Of a DNA stretch of 64,000 nucleotides, positions 10,043-19,944 are shown piece after piece. Position 1 is the stretch's first letter; each line of letters begins with the position of its first letter. The stretch is from contig CANKII010000007.1 in assembly GCA_947482115.1 (NCBI GenBank), positions 1 through 64,000 of the forward strand, read 5' to 3'. Below the pieces are notes generated by a model. The model was not told the DNA's origin. It made no database searches and worked only from the letters and a program-made list of their open reading frames with translations. This stretch comes from Fibrobacterota bacterium. GTDB taxonomy: Bacteria > Fibrobacterota > Fibrobacteria > UBA11236. Both the position numbers and the translations under genes were made by a program.

Positions 10043-11623
10043 ATGGGACACCCCCATCGCAGCAACAACATGCCCCGCTTCAAGCGGGAAATCCTCATTA
10101 ATGTTCGGCCCTATGAGAAGCGGATTGCCATCCTTGAAGATGGCCGCCTCAGCGAGGTTTTTTACGAACGGCCCGACACCACCCGTCTTGTAGGCAACGT
10201 TTACAAGGGCGTAGTCAACGCCGTATTGCCCGGTTTGCAGGCCGCATTCGTCGATTTGGGTCTGGAAAAAGCCGGATTTCTTCACGCCGAAGACGTGGAA
10301 AGCCACAACCTCCTCGACTCGTTGGGTGAGGAAGTGGGGGACGATGACGATGACGGGGAAGAACCCGAATCACGTGATGAGGCCGCCAAGCCCATTGATC
10401 AATTGCTGAAGGTCGGACAGGAAGTTCTTGTTCAGATCACCAAGGAGCCCATTGGCACCAAGGGGCCGCGTCTGACCACCCATCTTTCCTTTGCCGGACC
10501 CTTTCTCGTTTGCATGCCCGGTACCGGGTTCATCGGAGTCAGTAAAAAGGCTCGCGATCCTCAGAACCGCCGCGCCCTGAAGCGGATGATCCGCCAGTTG
10601 AAATCGCCGGATGTGGGCTATATCGTGCGGACCAACGGTTTGAATGAAAGCGAGGCGGAATTCGCCAAGCAGATGAAAATCCTGGAAAGCAAATGGGAGG
10701 AATGCAAACGGAATGCCGCCCAGGTTGCCTCTCCCGGTTTGGTGCATCAGGAAAGCGATTCCAGCGAAACAACCCTCCGGGATTATTTCTCCGAGGACGT
10801 GGACGCGGTGTGGATCGATGATCCGGAAGAATGCCGGACCGTGGTCACCTATCTGAAAATCCTGTCTTCGGACAAGGTGGACAAGGTCAAGCTTTACACC
10901 GGAGACATTTCCCTGTTTGATCATTTCGGAATCGATGAAGAACTGGAGAAAACCTTCCTGCGCCGTGTGCCTCTCAAGCGTGGCGGATATCTGCTGATTG
11001 ACCGCACCGAGGCATTGACCGCCATCGACGTGAACACGGGCGGCAAGGTCAAGGGTCGCGATCAGGGCAAGAATATTCTCGAAACGAATGTGGACGCAGC
11101 GTGGGAGGTGGCCAAGCAAATGCGCCTCCGCGATTTGGGCGGACAGGTCGTTGTCGATTTCATCGACATGGATACCGAAGAGGACAAAGAGAACGTTGTC
11201 AAGGAATTCAAGAAGGCCATCCGTCAGGACAAGGCTCCGATTTCCTTCGCGCCCCTGTCGCAATTCGGGTTGATGGAAATCACGCGCAAGCGCGTGCGTC
11301 CCGATGCGGTGCAGGCGCAAACGCAGGAATGCCCAACTTGCAAGGGTTCGGGTTACATCCCGTCGCGTGAACTGGTTCTGGCTGCGATTGATCGCTGGCT
11401 GCGCCGCTTCCGTGCCAAGAAAGGTCCGTCCGAAATCGCGATGGCGGTGAGTCCGCTGATGGTGGAATTGTTTGTCGAGAATCGCGCGAGCATGTTCAAG
11501 TATCTGGAGATGTCGCACAAGACGAAGATTCAGCTGATTGAAGACGAAGATTCGAACTTGGACGAGTTCCGGTTTTTCCATCCCAAGACGGGTGAGGAAA
11601 TCACGACAGGCGCGGCGAACTAA
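10043..11623 (+). CDS. rng: Ribonuclease E/G family endoribonuclease
   Basis: An RNase E/G catalytic core of about 526 residues, without the long RNase E scaffold, so closer to RNase G. It cleaves single-stranded RNA in rRNA maturation and mRNA decay. It begins with KREILINVRPYEKRIAILEDG, then an S1-like segment (GNVYKGVVNAVLPGLQAAFVDLG) with an acidic loop (GDDDDDGEEPE). The DNase I-like site has AIDVNTGG (Asp about 329) and VVDFIDMD (about 372), and the zinc-link is CPTCKGSG (about 430). Start 10043 is preferred because GGAAAGG lies 5 nt upstream. Alternatives are an ATG at 9965 without a ribosome site and one at 10070. A clear terminator follows. Confidence 0.93.
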   Translation: MGHPHRSNNMPRFKREILINVRPYEKRIAILEDGRLSEVFYERPDTTRLVGNVYKGVVNAVLPGLQAAFVDLGLEKAGFLHAEDVESHNLLDSLGEEVGDDDDDGEEPESRDEAAKPIDQLLKVGQEVLVQITKEPIGTKGPRLTTHLSFAGPFLVCMPGTGFIGVSKKARDPQNRRALKRMIRQLKSPDVGYIVRTNGLNESEAEFAKQMKILESKWEECKRNAAQVASPGLVHQESDSSETTLRDYFSEDVDAVWIDDPEECRTVVTYLKILSSDKVDKVKLYTGDISLFDHFGIDEELEKTFLRRVPLKRGGYLLIDRTEALTAIDVNTGGKVKGRDQGKNILETNVDAAWEVAKQMRLRDLGGQVVVDFIDMDTEEDKENVVKEFKKAIRQDKAPISFAPLSQFGLMEITRKRVRPDAVQAQTQECPTCKGSGYIPSRELVLAAIDRWLRRFRAKKGPSEIAMAVSPLMVELFVENRASMFKYLEMSHKTKIQLIEDEDSNLDEFRFFHPKTGEEITTGAAN

Positions 11624-11643
11624 ACTTCTGCGAAACATCCTTG

Positions 11644-11676
11644 AAAACGCCTCCGAACAGGAGGCGTTTTCGTTTT
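11644..11676 (+). terminator. Intrinsic terminator after the RNase E/G gene
   Basis: Perfect 11-bp arms AAAACGCCTCC (11644-11654) and GGAGGCGTTTT (11660-11670) around loop GAACA, continuing into a T-rich tail. Confidence 0.88.
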
Positions 11677-11773
11677 AGGAAGAATTTCGGGGAATATTGC
11701 AGCAGCATGGATTCATGTGATGCGATAAGTTATTGGGGTAGTCCTCGACTTCTTCAATGGAAAGGAAGCCGCT

Positions 11774-13867
11774 ATGTTATTCCTGAAATCGTCGATCATT
11801 TTTTCAACTCTGATTCTTTGTGCGGGTTTGCATAACATATCCGCACAATCAACTTGGACGGCAAGAGTTTCAGGTACAAACAAGAGTCTGCGAAGTGTCA
11901 CATGGACCGGGGATCAAGTGGTCGCGGTTGGGGATACTGGCGCCATATTGACATCTCCAAACGGTGTCGATTGGACAGCTCAGACGTCGGGAGTTACTGC
12001 CGGACTGAATTCAGTGATATGGACCGGGAGTCAATTATTGGCTGTAGGCAACAGTGGAACGATTCTGGCTTCACCGGACGGGGTGAGCTGGACAGCGCAG
12101 ACTTCCGGAACCACGGCCAGATTAACCTCGGTAGCATGGACGGGAAGCCAATTTGTTACTGTCGGCAGCACGAACCCTGGATCTCCCAGCATCTTGCTCT
12201 CGCCCGATGGCGTGAATTGGACGGCGCCCACACAGAATTTGGCCGGCCAAACAATATTTTCACTGGCCTCAATAACGTGGACGGGCAATCAACTGGTAGC
12301 AGTAAACAATTTGGGCCTTGCAAGCATTCTAACGTCGACAGATGGCATAACTTGGGTAAGGCACTCACTAGTTACAGGGTTCACTAATATTGCTTCAGTA
12401 ATATCCACAGACAATCTGTTGGTGGCAGTAGGGAGTAATTCCCTGAGTACCAGCACTCCCCTCCTGACTTCACCGGATGGAGTAACATGGACCGCGGCAA
12501 CATTACCCGCTTCGTCGCCAACCACTCTGCTTTCCGCGGTATGGACAGGAACCCAATACATGGCATTTGGTGTGAATGGCTCTGTGCTGACATCAACCGA
12601 TGGCGTCAAATGGTTTCTGATAAAAATTGGAGGGAACAATTATTTCTATTCCGTGGCGTGGACGGGTAACTTGTTGGTGGCTGTATCTACTGCGGGTGGT
12701 ATATTCACTTCGCCGCAAGATCCTCCTCTTACGATTCCGGATACACCTACTTTATCCACTCCAATTCAGAATGGTGCGGGTGTTGCGACTCCCACAAACT
12801 TGAGTTGGAGTCCCTCCGCCGGAGCGACATCCTACCGCGTGCAATTATCCACGGATTCCACTTTCGCCACTTCGTTGATCAATGATTCCACGTTAACCAC
12901 AAATTCCCGGTCCACAGGTACTTTGAGTTCCGGCACAACATTTTACTGGAAAGTGAACGCCAAGAATGCAGCAGGAACAAGCGGATTCTCGAGTACGTGG
13001 AATTTTACAACGCGGACTTTGTCCATACCTTCCACTCCCAATCTGAATTCACCAGCGCAAAACGCCACGGATGTGACGACGAATCCCATTATGAACTGGT
13101 CTGCATCGGCGGGTGCGACTTCCTACCATGTGCAAGTTTCCAACAATTCCGGTTTTACAACCCTCGTTGTGGATGACTCAACGCCCACGGGAACCAGTCT
13201 CAGCGTCGGACCGTTGGCAAACAGTACGGTGTATTATTGGCGGGTGAATGCGAAAAATGCTGCTGGCACCAGCGCGTATTCCGCCATACAGAATTTCTCC
13301 ACAACAATACTTGTCGCGCCAGCATTTCCTGTTCTTACCAGCCCGGCGCTCAACGCATCTTTAGTTCTGAATACAACCTTGACATGGAGCACCGTTCAGG
13401 GCGCCGCTACATACCGGTTGCAGATTTCCACTAACTCCGGTTTTACGACTTTGTCCGTCGATGATTCAACCATCACTACTGCGTCTATTTTTAAACCGTT
13501 GGCTGCTTGGACTTCGTATTATTGGCGGGTGAATGCGAAAAACGCCGTTGGAACGAGCGCGTATTCGGCTATATGGAGCTTTACCACTGGGGGAGGAGAT
13601 GCAATATCGCCAAGGCAATTCATATCAAACCATTTGAGGTTTGAGAACGGGGAAATCTTGAGATTCGATTTGCCGAATTCGATGATCGGCTCCCACTCGC
13701 GTGCGGTGATATATTCCCTCACCGGTAACAAAATGGTTGAAGTGCATTCGAAGGGTTCCGCTACGGAAATGACTTTGCCTCTCAACAACCTTTCACGCGG
13801 TGTTTACCTGTTGGAATTACGCGGCGCAGGCAAACGGATCACGGAATCTTTTGGCTTGACGCGTTAA
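11774..13867 (+). CDS. Secreted beta-propeller/FN3 protein with T9SS-type tail
   Basis: A 697-residue exported protein. A signal peptide (ILCAGLHNISAQS) is followed by about seven repeats of roughly 45 residues (for example SGTTARLTSVAWTGSQF and SPDGVSWTAQ), resembling BNR/YCF48-like propeller blades, to about residue 315. Three fibronectin-III-like domains follow, each with YRVQLSTDS...TFYWKVNAKNAAGTS patterns. The last 80 residues end in a GVYLLELRGAGKRITESFGLTR-like segment, split here as GVYLLELRG and KRITESFGL, typical of type A T9SS sorting domains. It is therefore probably exported through the SprA translocon encoded just upstream. The start has AAGGAA upstream. The ligand is unknown. 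Confidence 0.88.
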   Translation: MLFLKSSIIFSTLILCAGLHNISAQSTWTARVSGTNKSLRSVTWTGDQVVAVGDTGAILTSPNGVDWTAQTSGVTAGLNSVIWTGSQLLAVGNSGTILASPDGVSWTAQTSGTTARLTSVAWTGSQFVTVGSTNPGSPSILLSPDGVNWTAPTQNLAGQTIFSLASITWTGNQLVAVNNLGLASILTSTDGITWVRHSLVTGFTNIASVISTDNLLVAVGSNSLSTSTPLLTSPDGVTWTAATLPASSPTTLLSAVWTGTQYMAFGVNGSVLTSTDGVKWFLIKIGGNNYFYSVAWTGNLLVAVSTAGGIFTSPQDPPLTIPDTPTLSTPIQNGAGVATPTNLSWSPSAGATSYRVQLSTDSTFATSLINDSTLTTNSRSTGTLSSGTTFYWKVNAKNAAGTSGFSSTWNFTTRTLSIPSTPNLNSPAQNATDVTTNPIMNWSASAGATSYHVQVSNNSGFTTLVVDDSTPTGTSLSVGPLANSTVYYWRVNAKNAAGTSAYSAIQNFSTTILVAPAFPVLTSPALNASLVLNTTLTWSTVQGAATYRLQISTNSGFTTLSVDDSTITTASIFKPLAAWTSYYWRVNAKNAVGTSAYSAIWSFTTGGGDAISPRQFISNHLRFENGEILRFDLPNSMIGSHSRAVIYSLTGNKMVEVHSKGSATEMTLPLNNLSRGVYLLELRGAGKRITESFGLTR

Positions 13868-13971
13868 AATCCGGAAAGGCACTATTTCGCAGGCCAAGTC
13901 CGGTAAGAAAATCCCCATAAAGACCTTTTTGCATCTCTTACTTCCGGTATTCTTGAATTAATTTCAACCCC

Positions 13972-15915
13972 ATGCGTTTTCCCGGGGAACAGTTGCGTTT
14001 TTGGATCCACAGGCATACCCATGGTACATGGTTTGTATGTCTTGCAGTTTTGCTCCTTTCCGCTTGTTTTTTCTGGAGTTGCTCTCCTCTTCCTGCCGGT
14101 TCACCCGCTCCCACTCCCGTTCTACTGATTGACAGCATACCGGCTGCGTGGAATGATGAACCGGTGGTCGTGCTGGCCGACAGCATCACGACTGAATTCG
14201 GGCCCGGAAAATCAGAATCCAAAAACGAAGTCGTTACGACGCACGTCACCTGGTATTACGTGCAACACGACGATCCACCCTTGTTGCAACAACTGGCCGT
14301 TAATGATATCGAAGAGTATGAATCCGAGCCGGTGGTTTCCGCCACCTTGTGGCGCAAACAGGGTACGGGTTGGGAACGGGATAACTCCACGTATTTTCAA
14401 AAGCGATCTTTTGAGAAAGAGGCTTCCTACATCACCAACCATTATGTGTTCATGGCCGATGTTCGCGGATATCAGGCGGGCATGGTCATTCGCATGGAAG
14501 AGAAACACCGGATTTTCCGGCCGGAATTTCTGAAGGGTGACGTGCTTCGTGGGCAATATCCCATCATTCACAAGTACGTCGGTTTTGAGGCTCCCAAGGA
14601 GTATGACCTCAAGGTTGATTTTCACAATGCGGAAAGGGTGCATTGCTTTAACTCCTTTCGCAGGAATTCCATGGGATCCACCGCCTGGATTAAGGCGTGG
14701 CAGCTCCCCAAAATCCGGCTTGTGCGTCCCATTCCCCAACCTGAAACATGGTTTGCCGGTGTGAATTACAGCCTTCCTGCGGAAGGATTGCATTCACAAA
14801 CCTGGGCTGAATTGGGAGACCATTATCTCTCGATGGCGGATCCGTATCTTCAGCGGGAGGCCTCGCTGGCTCCCGTTGCCAAGGACATCGCGCCACCCGA
14901 TGCCGCTCCCGGTGAAATTGTCGAGAAGACATTTGAGTACCTGCAAAAACATTTTCGTTATCATGCGGACGAAGTGGGGATACACGCTTTTGTTCCCAGA
15001 CCGATTTCATATGTCCTGCAGCAGGGGTGGGGGGATTGCAAGGAACTCAGCTCTCTTTTCAGCGCCATTCTACGGGAACGAGGTATTGAAACGCGTCTGG
15101 CTTTGATCACCACCGCGCACCTGTTTCAACCCCTTCCTGAAACACCCTCGCTCGGGGGATTCAATCACGTGATTTGCTGCTGGAAGGACGGGACTGTGTG
15201 GCGTTGGGTGGACGCAACATTCAATTATGGAGACGCTGCATCCTCCAGTTTTCAACTGGTCGGTCAAAGGGCTTTGTTGCTGGAGAAAGGACAAAGCCGG
15301 CTGATGGAGATCGGCGCGGATCCCTCATGGAAGAATACCATTGAAACGCATTCAAGCATCACCAAAGAGAATGCGTCGTGGTGGTTGCATACGGAGATTG
15401 TTTTACAAGGGGAGTCGGCCCATGAATTATACCCCTATCTGCGCCAGGTCAATGGCGAGGAGCAGGGCCCGTTTCTGCGTAAATGGCTCGAAGACGCTTT
15501 CGGGTTCACTTCTCCCCAGGCTTCCTTACGCACACTGGACTGGAAGCGCATTGAATTCGATGTTCGTGAACCCTATGACCGCGGATATCTGGCGCTGGAC
15601 AAGGGCGGAGTGATTCTGGAAGAGCCCCTGCTTTGGTATAGTGCGGGGCAATACACGTCCCTGCGTCTGGAGGGGCCGCGGGAATTCAGGGCTTTTGAGC
15701 AGCGGGATACGTGGGAAATTCCTGACGAATTCTCCGACTTCGATGGCAAAGGATGGGGGCGCTCCTTTTGCTCCGGAGAATGGCACAAGACTGGAAACCA
15801 TATAGAGCGCACCTATACCCAAAAACGCCGCATGTTTAACGCGGCGGACTCCATGGAGTTTCGCGGTATTCATTCCGAACGCAAACAATTCATGAGGAAA
15901 ACTGTATGGCATTGA
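13972..15915 (+). CDS. DUF3857 lipoprotein with intact transglutaminase-like domain
   Basis: A 647-residue membrane-anchored protein. The N-terminal hydrophobic segment ends in cysteines (LLSACFFWSC), so a lipoprotein or a single anchor is likely. A DUF3857 beta-rich domain spans about 60-270 and a transglutaminase-like cysteine-protease fold about 310-430. The catalytic triad is present: Cys356 in GWGDCKE, His399 in FNHV and Asp414 in VDATF. Such proteins are common in Bacteroidota but their substrates are not known. The stop overlaps the start of a second DUF3857 gene by 10 bp, so the two are translationally coupled and may act as a pair. Confidence 0.85.
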   Translation: MRFPGEQLRFWIHRHTHGTWFVCLAVLLLSACFFWSCSPLPAGSPAPTPVLLIDSIPAAWNDEPVVVLADSITTEFGPGKSESKNEVVTTHVTWYYVQHDDPPLLQQLAVNDIEEYESEPVVSATLWRKQGTGWERDNSTYFQKRSFEKEASYITNHYVFMADVRGYQAGMVIRMEEKHRIFRPEFLKGDVLRGQYPIIHKYVGFEAPKEYDLKVDFHNAERVHCFNSFRRNSMGSTAWIKAWQLPKIRLVRPIPQPETWFAGVNYSLPAEGLHSQTWAELGDHYLSMADPYLQREASLAPVAKDIAPPDAAPGEIVEKTFEYLQKHFRYHADEVGIHAFVPRPISYVLQQGWGDCKELSSLFSAILRERGIETRLALITTAHLFQPLPETPSLGGFNHVICCWKDGTVWRWVDATFNYGDAASSSFQLVGQRALLLEKGQSRLMEIGADPSWKNTIETHSSITKENASWWLHTEIVLQGESAHELYPYLRQVNGEEQGPFLRKWLEDAFGFTSPQASLRTLDWKRIEFDVREPYDRGYLALDKGGVILEEPLLWYSAGQYTSLRLEGPREFRAFEQRDTWEIPDEFSDFDGKGWGRSFCSGEWHKTGNHIERTYTQKRRMFNAADSMEFRGIHSERKQFMRKTVWH

Positions 15916-17804
15916 TCCCTTTCCAGGCGTTTTTTCGTCGTACCCGATTGTGGCTTCTCGCTTCTCTTATGCTGGCGGGATGCGCCCCCTCAACGCAATA
16001 TATCGCCCCTGCACGTGAGTCGGTGGCCAATGAAAGCGCACTGGATCAGCGTTATGCCAAATATGGCGCTTACTACCTCGTTGCAGAAACACGGATGGAA
16101 TTTTCGGATCAGATGGTCACTTTGGCCGGTGGCAATTCATCCCGGGGAGAGGTGGTTGTTTTCAAGCGTTTGAAAGTGCTGAATTCTGAAAGCTCGGAAT
16201 ATGGAACGATCAAGATCGATTCTTATTCGGATTATATCAGTCTTTTCAAAGTCAGCCTGTCCACGCCGGAAGGGGGAACCTCGGAACTCGAGGTTGAAAA
16301 ACTCCAGGCGGAATATGTGAAAACCGGAAAAATAGCCGTACCGCATGTCAAGGCAGGTACGGTTGTCACCATTGAAATTCATTTTAGCACCGGAAGAGTT
16401 CTGCCATTCTTTGAGGTGTGGATGTCGGGGAACCTTCCTGTGGCCCATTCCATTTTCACCCTGTCCACACTGGGCTCTTATACGTTCGATGCGAAGGAAT
16501 ACAGCGGTTTGGGAAAACCCCGCATCGATACGGTTAAAAATGGGCTGTCCACGTTTCTGGTGCGGAACTGGAGCATGGACGGCGTGCTTCCCAGAAGTCG
16601 CGTGGGCATGAAGGCTTCCATGGATCGCTCCGAGCCAAGGGTTTCCGCCGTACTCCGCCATTATGGATGGCAGGATATTTTCACGGACTGGAAAAAACTT
16701 TCGGAGAGTTATCAAAAGGAACTTCTGAAAAAATCCGTCTTCGCAGGGGATGGCAGGGTGAAAAAACTTGCGGACAGCCTGGCGGGGGCTTTTGGAAATG
16801 CAAAGTATGACTCTGCATTTGCATGGGTACAGCGGAATCTGCGAATCAAGCGCCATCCCTTGGGACCCATTTTTCCGAACGATGTGATTGATTCCAGAGA
16901 GGGCAATGTTTGGGAAATCGCCGTGGTACTGCGTGACGTGCTGGAAGCCATGGGGGCCCGGTGCGACATCGTTGTGACACGTCCCAGATTCATGGGCGGG
17001 TTTGACTCCTCTTTTATCACGCCGTCGGTACTTGCGCTTCCCTTGGTGATTGTGATGGAGCCCGGCCCAAAGCGCGTTGCTTATCCATTTGGGAAAGGAG
17101 CGGCTCTCGGGGAGTATTCGACTGAATACTTCGGACTCGAGGCTCTTTCAATGAATACGCTGGACATCCAATCCCTTCCGCCGTCAACATCGCCGTCTTC
17201 AAACAGCTATTACCGTTTCACTTTGCATACGGCGGATCCGAACGGCCGCGCCGAATTGTCGCTGGATTGGCAGGGTTACTGGGCGTATTATTTTCGCAGC
17301 ACGCTTTCAACGCTCAAACACGACGAGGTAGGCGAAGTTTTTCAACGGTTTCTCGGCGGGATTTCCAAGGCCAATGTCCTGGACAGTTTTCAAGTGGAAG
17401 GAATTCAAATACCGGGAAGTCCTCTTTCAGCCCACGTGTATTTCCACAACAGTGAAGCCATGATTGAACATAAAGGTGAAAAGTTGCTGCGACTGGATCA
17501 CGTGTTCGATCGCTACTTCACAACATGGGACAGTTCCCGCATTTCGGAAGTTTCCCTCCATGTTCCGGAGACCATTCGCGAGGAGGTAATCGTGGATGGA
17601 GATGCTCCTGTCCGCATTGATTTCACCTGTCGCGATGTGAGCACGGAGGTTTTCATTCAGACCTGTTCGCAGGAAGGTGTTTCCAGCCTGCGCCGCAAAC
17701 TGCAGGTCAAGTCAGGCGATTTTTCACCGGATGTGGCAAGAAGGCTTTTACCCGAAATCGAAAAACTGAACGAAATAAGAAACAGTTCGATGGTGGTAAA
17801 ATAA
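15906..17804 (+). CDS. DUF3857 lipoprotein with degenerate transglutaminase-like domain
   Basis: A 632-residue lipoprotein with lipobox LMLAGC near residue 24. It has the same overall plan as the preceding gene: a DUF3857 domain (about 60-270) and a transglutaminase-like region near 290-380. Where the family has GDCK, this protein reads EGNVWEIAVVLRDVLEAMG, so the nucleophilic cysteine is gone, and no matching His and Asp motifs follow. It is therefore predicted to be non-catalytic. Its gene overlaps the catalytic-looking paralogue by 10 bp, suggesting a regulatory or structural partner. This pairing idea is inference. Confidence 0.83.
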   Translation: MALIPFQAFFRRTRLWLLASLMLAGCAPSTQYIAPARESVANESALDQRYAKYGAYYLVAETRMEFSDQMVTLAGGNSSRGEVVVFKRLKVLNSESSEYGTIKIDSYSDYISLFKVSLSTPEGGTSELEVEKLQAEYVKTGKIAVPHVKAGTVVTIEIHFSTGRVLPFFEVWMSGNLPVAHSIFTLSTLGSYTFDAKEYSGLGKPRIDTVKNGLSTFLVRNWSMDGVLPRSRVGMKASMDRSEPRVSAVLRHYGWQDIFTDWKKLSESYQKELLKKSVFAGDGRVKKLADSLAGAFGNAKYDSAFAWVQRNLRIKRHPLGPIFPNDVIDSREGNVWEIAVVLRDVLEAMGARCDIVVTRPRFMGGFDSSFITPSVLALPLVIVMEPGPKRVAYPFGKGAALGEYSTEYFGLEALSMNTLDIQSLPPSTSPSSNSYYRFTLHTADPNGRAELSLDWQGYWAYYFRSTLSTLKHDEVGEVFQRFLGGISKANVLDSFQVEGIQIPGSPLSAHVYFHNSEAMIEHKGEKLLRLDHVFDRYFTTWDSSRISEVSLHVPETIREEVIVDGDAPVRIDFTCRDVSTEVFIQTCSQEGVSSLRRKLQVKSGDFSPDVARRLLPEIEKLNEIRNSSMVVK

Positions 17805-17906
17805 AGCCCGGCAGCGAATTTCCCAGTCTTTTGAGTTTTTTGTGGGGTATTCGAGGTTAGGGGGGATTACTTCCAGCCCGGCGGTGGGTATATTTCCCCC
17901 TCCCAT

Positions 17907-17989
17907 GCGAAGGTGGCGGAACTGGTAGACGCGCCGGACTTAGAATCCGGTACTTCGGTGTGGGGGTTCAAATCCCCCCTTTCGCACCA
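17907..17989 (+). tRNA. tRNA-Leu (anticodon TAG)
   Basis: A complete class II tRNA. The acceptor GCGAAGG pairs with CTTTCGC (one G-U), the D-arm carries GGTAGAC, and the anticodon stem CCGGA/TCCGG encloses loop CTTAGAA with TAG at 17941-17943. A variable arm and the T-arm GGGGGTTCAAATCCCCC follow, and CCA is encoded at 17987-17989. It reads leucine CUN codons. It sits 51 bp before the trigger-factor start. Confidence 0.97.
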
Positions 17990-18040
17990 AGAACGATACC
18001 CGGTTTCGCCCGCGAATTTCATACAGAAAGAAGAGTTGCC

Positions 18041-19279
18041 ATGAAAGCCACGATGACCCAATCCAGCGCCACCGAGCGCGTCCTTGATATCGAAGTTCCC
18101 CGCGAACGTCTCGACAAGATTTTCGACGAGAAGGTGAAGAAATACAGCCGCGAGATTCGCATCAACGGATTCCGTCCGGGCCAGGTTCCCAAACAGGTGA
18201 TCGTTTCGCGTTTCAAGGAACCGATCTCTGCCGAAGCCATTGAAGCGCTGGTGGATGAAGTGGTGAAGGAAGCCTGCAAGCAGAACAACATTGATCCCGT
18301 CGGCCCGGGTCGCGTGGAAAAATTGGACAACGAGGAAGGCAAGCCCATCTTCGTCAAGGCCATCATGGAAATTGATGCGCCCGTGGAATTGAAGGATTAT
18401 CGCTATAACATTCCCCTGAATCCGAAACCCGTGGATGCTGCGGCGATTCAGGCCGGATTGGATGACATTCGCCGTCAACTGGGACAGCAAACTCCGGTGG
18501 AACGTGCGTCACAAACCGGCGACACCGTGGTGGCTCGCTATCAGAAAATTCAAATCGACGGACAGGATCAACCTCTGCCGCAATATCCCGTCTTCCGCGT
18601 GGAGCTCGGTAAAGGCAGCGTGCCGGAACTCGACAAGGCTTTGGTCGGCGTTAAAGTCGGTGAAGTAAAAGATGTGTCATTCAAATTCCCCGCCGACTAT
18701 GCGAATGCCTCTTTGGCCGGACATCCTTCTGCTTACACTTTGTTCATCGAGCAAGTGGTGGAAGTGAAATTGCCGGAAGTTGACGAAGAATTCGCCAAGA
18801 ATATCGGCTACGCCGATCTCGCGGACATGAATACCAAGATGAAAGCGCAGTTGGAAGAGAATGCCTCGCGTCAGGCGCGCGAAGCCGCATGGGACGAAGC
18901 CATTCGCAAGCTCTTGGATTCGCATCCGCTGCCGATTCCGAAAGCCCGCATTCAGAATTATGTCCATCATCGTCTTGACGAGATGGGTCATCATCACGCC
19001 GAGGGTGAAGATCACGGTCATGATCACAGCGATTTGGAACAGGAAGGCGAATTGCAAATCCGCCGCTGGAAGTTGCTGGAAGCGATTGCGGAGAAGGAAG
19101 CGATCAAGCCGACCCAGGAAGAAGTCGATGTGCGCATTCACGCCTTGGCCCAACGCTACAATACGGACTTCGAAGGACTGAAAGCCAGCCTGCGCAAGAA
19201 CGGAAAAATCATGGAACTGCGCGAGGAAGTCAAGGCGGAAAAGACGTTGGACTTCATCATCGGATACAAAGCGTCCTAA
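18041..19279 (+). CDS. tig: Trigger factor, ribosome-associated chaperone
   Basis: A 412-residue trigger factor. The ribosome-binding tail carries GFRPGQVP (residues 43-50), the family signature; a PPIase-like FKBP domain lies around 155-240; and a helical chaperone domain follows. It binds nascent chains at the ribosome exit. The start at 18041 follows AAGAAG at 8 nt; longer upstream extensions would run into the tRNA. An unusual feature is a His/Asp-rich loop ([17 protein letters not shown]) at about 315-331, which could bind metal. It heads the classic tig-clpP-clpX cluster, with clpP 64 bp downstream. Confidence 0.96.
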   Translation: MKATMTQSSATERVLDIEVPRERLDKIFDEKVKKYSREIRINGFRPGQVPKQVIVSRFKEPISAEAIEALVDEVVKEACKQNNIDPVGPGRVEKLDNEEGKPIFVKAIMEIDAPVELKDYRYNIPLNPKPVDAAAIQAGLDDIRRQLGQQTPVERASQTGDTVVARYQKIQIDGQDQPLPQYPVFRVELGKGSVPELDKALVGVKVGEVKDVSFKFPADYANASLAGHPSAYTLFIEQVVEVKLPEVDEEFAKNIGYADLADMNTKMKAQLEENASRQAREAAWDEAIRKLLDSHPLPIPKARIQNYVHHRLDEMGHHHAEGEDHGHDHSDLEQEGELQIRRWKLLEAIAEKEAIKPTQEEVDVRIHALAQRYNTDFEGLKASLRKNGKIMELREEVKAEKTLDFIIGYKAS

Positions 19280-19343
19280 AACGCAACAGATGGTCTCGAT
19301 ATGGCCGAGAGGCTATATTGAGACATTCAACATCGAGGAAAAC

Positions 19344-19940
19344 ATGTACATCCCAAGCGTCATTGAAACCACCGGCCGTTCCGAACGGGTTTACGACATT
19401 TACTCGCGCCTTCTCAAGGAGCGCATCATTTTTCTCGGCTACGAGATCAATGATGTCGTGGCCAACACCATTGTCGCGCAAATGCTTTTTCTGCAATACG
19501 AGGATCCGGAAAAGGATATTCAGATTTACATCAACTCACCCGGCGGTTTGGTCACGGCGGGACTTGCGATTTACGATGTGATCAAATTTGTGAAGCCCGA
19601 TGTGCAAACCATTTGCGTGGGCTCGGCATACAGCATGGGTGCGTTGTTGCTCGCGGCGGGGACCAAGGGCAAGCGGTACATTCTGCCTCACGGCAAGGTC
19701 ATGTTGCACCAACCCAGCGGCGGCGCGGGCGGGCAATCCAGTGACATCCAGATTCACGCGAAAGAGATCGTCAAGACCAAGCTGGAGTTGAACAAGATCC
19801 TCGCCGAATGCACAGGCAAAACCATTGAGCAAATTGACAAGGATACGGACCGCGATCTTTACATGAATGCCGAGGACGCTTTGGCCTATGGCGTGGTGGA
19901 TCAAATTTTCCAGCCGGGCACCCGCGAGAAAAAGGCCTAG
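19344..19940 (+). CDS. clpP: ATP-dependent Clp protease proteolytic subunit
   Basis: A 198-residue serine protease subunit that forms the tetradecameric ClpP barrel. The catalytic residues are Ser97 (SAYSMGA), His122 (MLHQPSGG) and Asp171 (DTDRDLYM), with the same numbers as mature E. coli ClpP. The start at 19344 ([15 protein letters not shown]) has GAGG 7 nt upstream; an upstream ATG at 19290 lacks one. clpX begins 4 nt after the stop, so the two are co-translated. Confidence 0.97.
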   Translation: MYIPSVIETTGRSERVYDIYSRLLKERIIFLGYEINDVVANTIVAQMLFLQYEDPEKDIQIYINSPGGLVTAGLAIYDVIKFVKPDVQTICVGSAYSMGALLLAAGTKGKRYILPHGKVMLHQPSGGAGGQSSDIQIHAKEIVKTKLELNKILAECTGKTIEQIDKDTDRDLYMNAEDALAYGVVDQIFQPGTREKKA

Positions 19941-19944
19941 TCCC

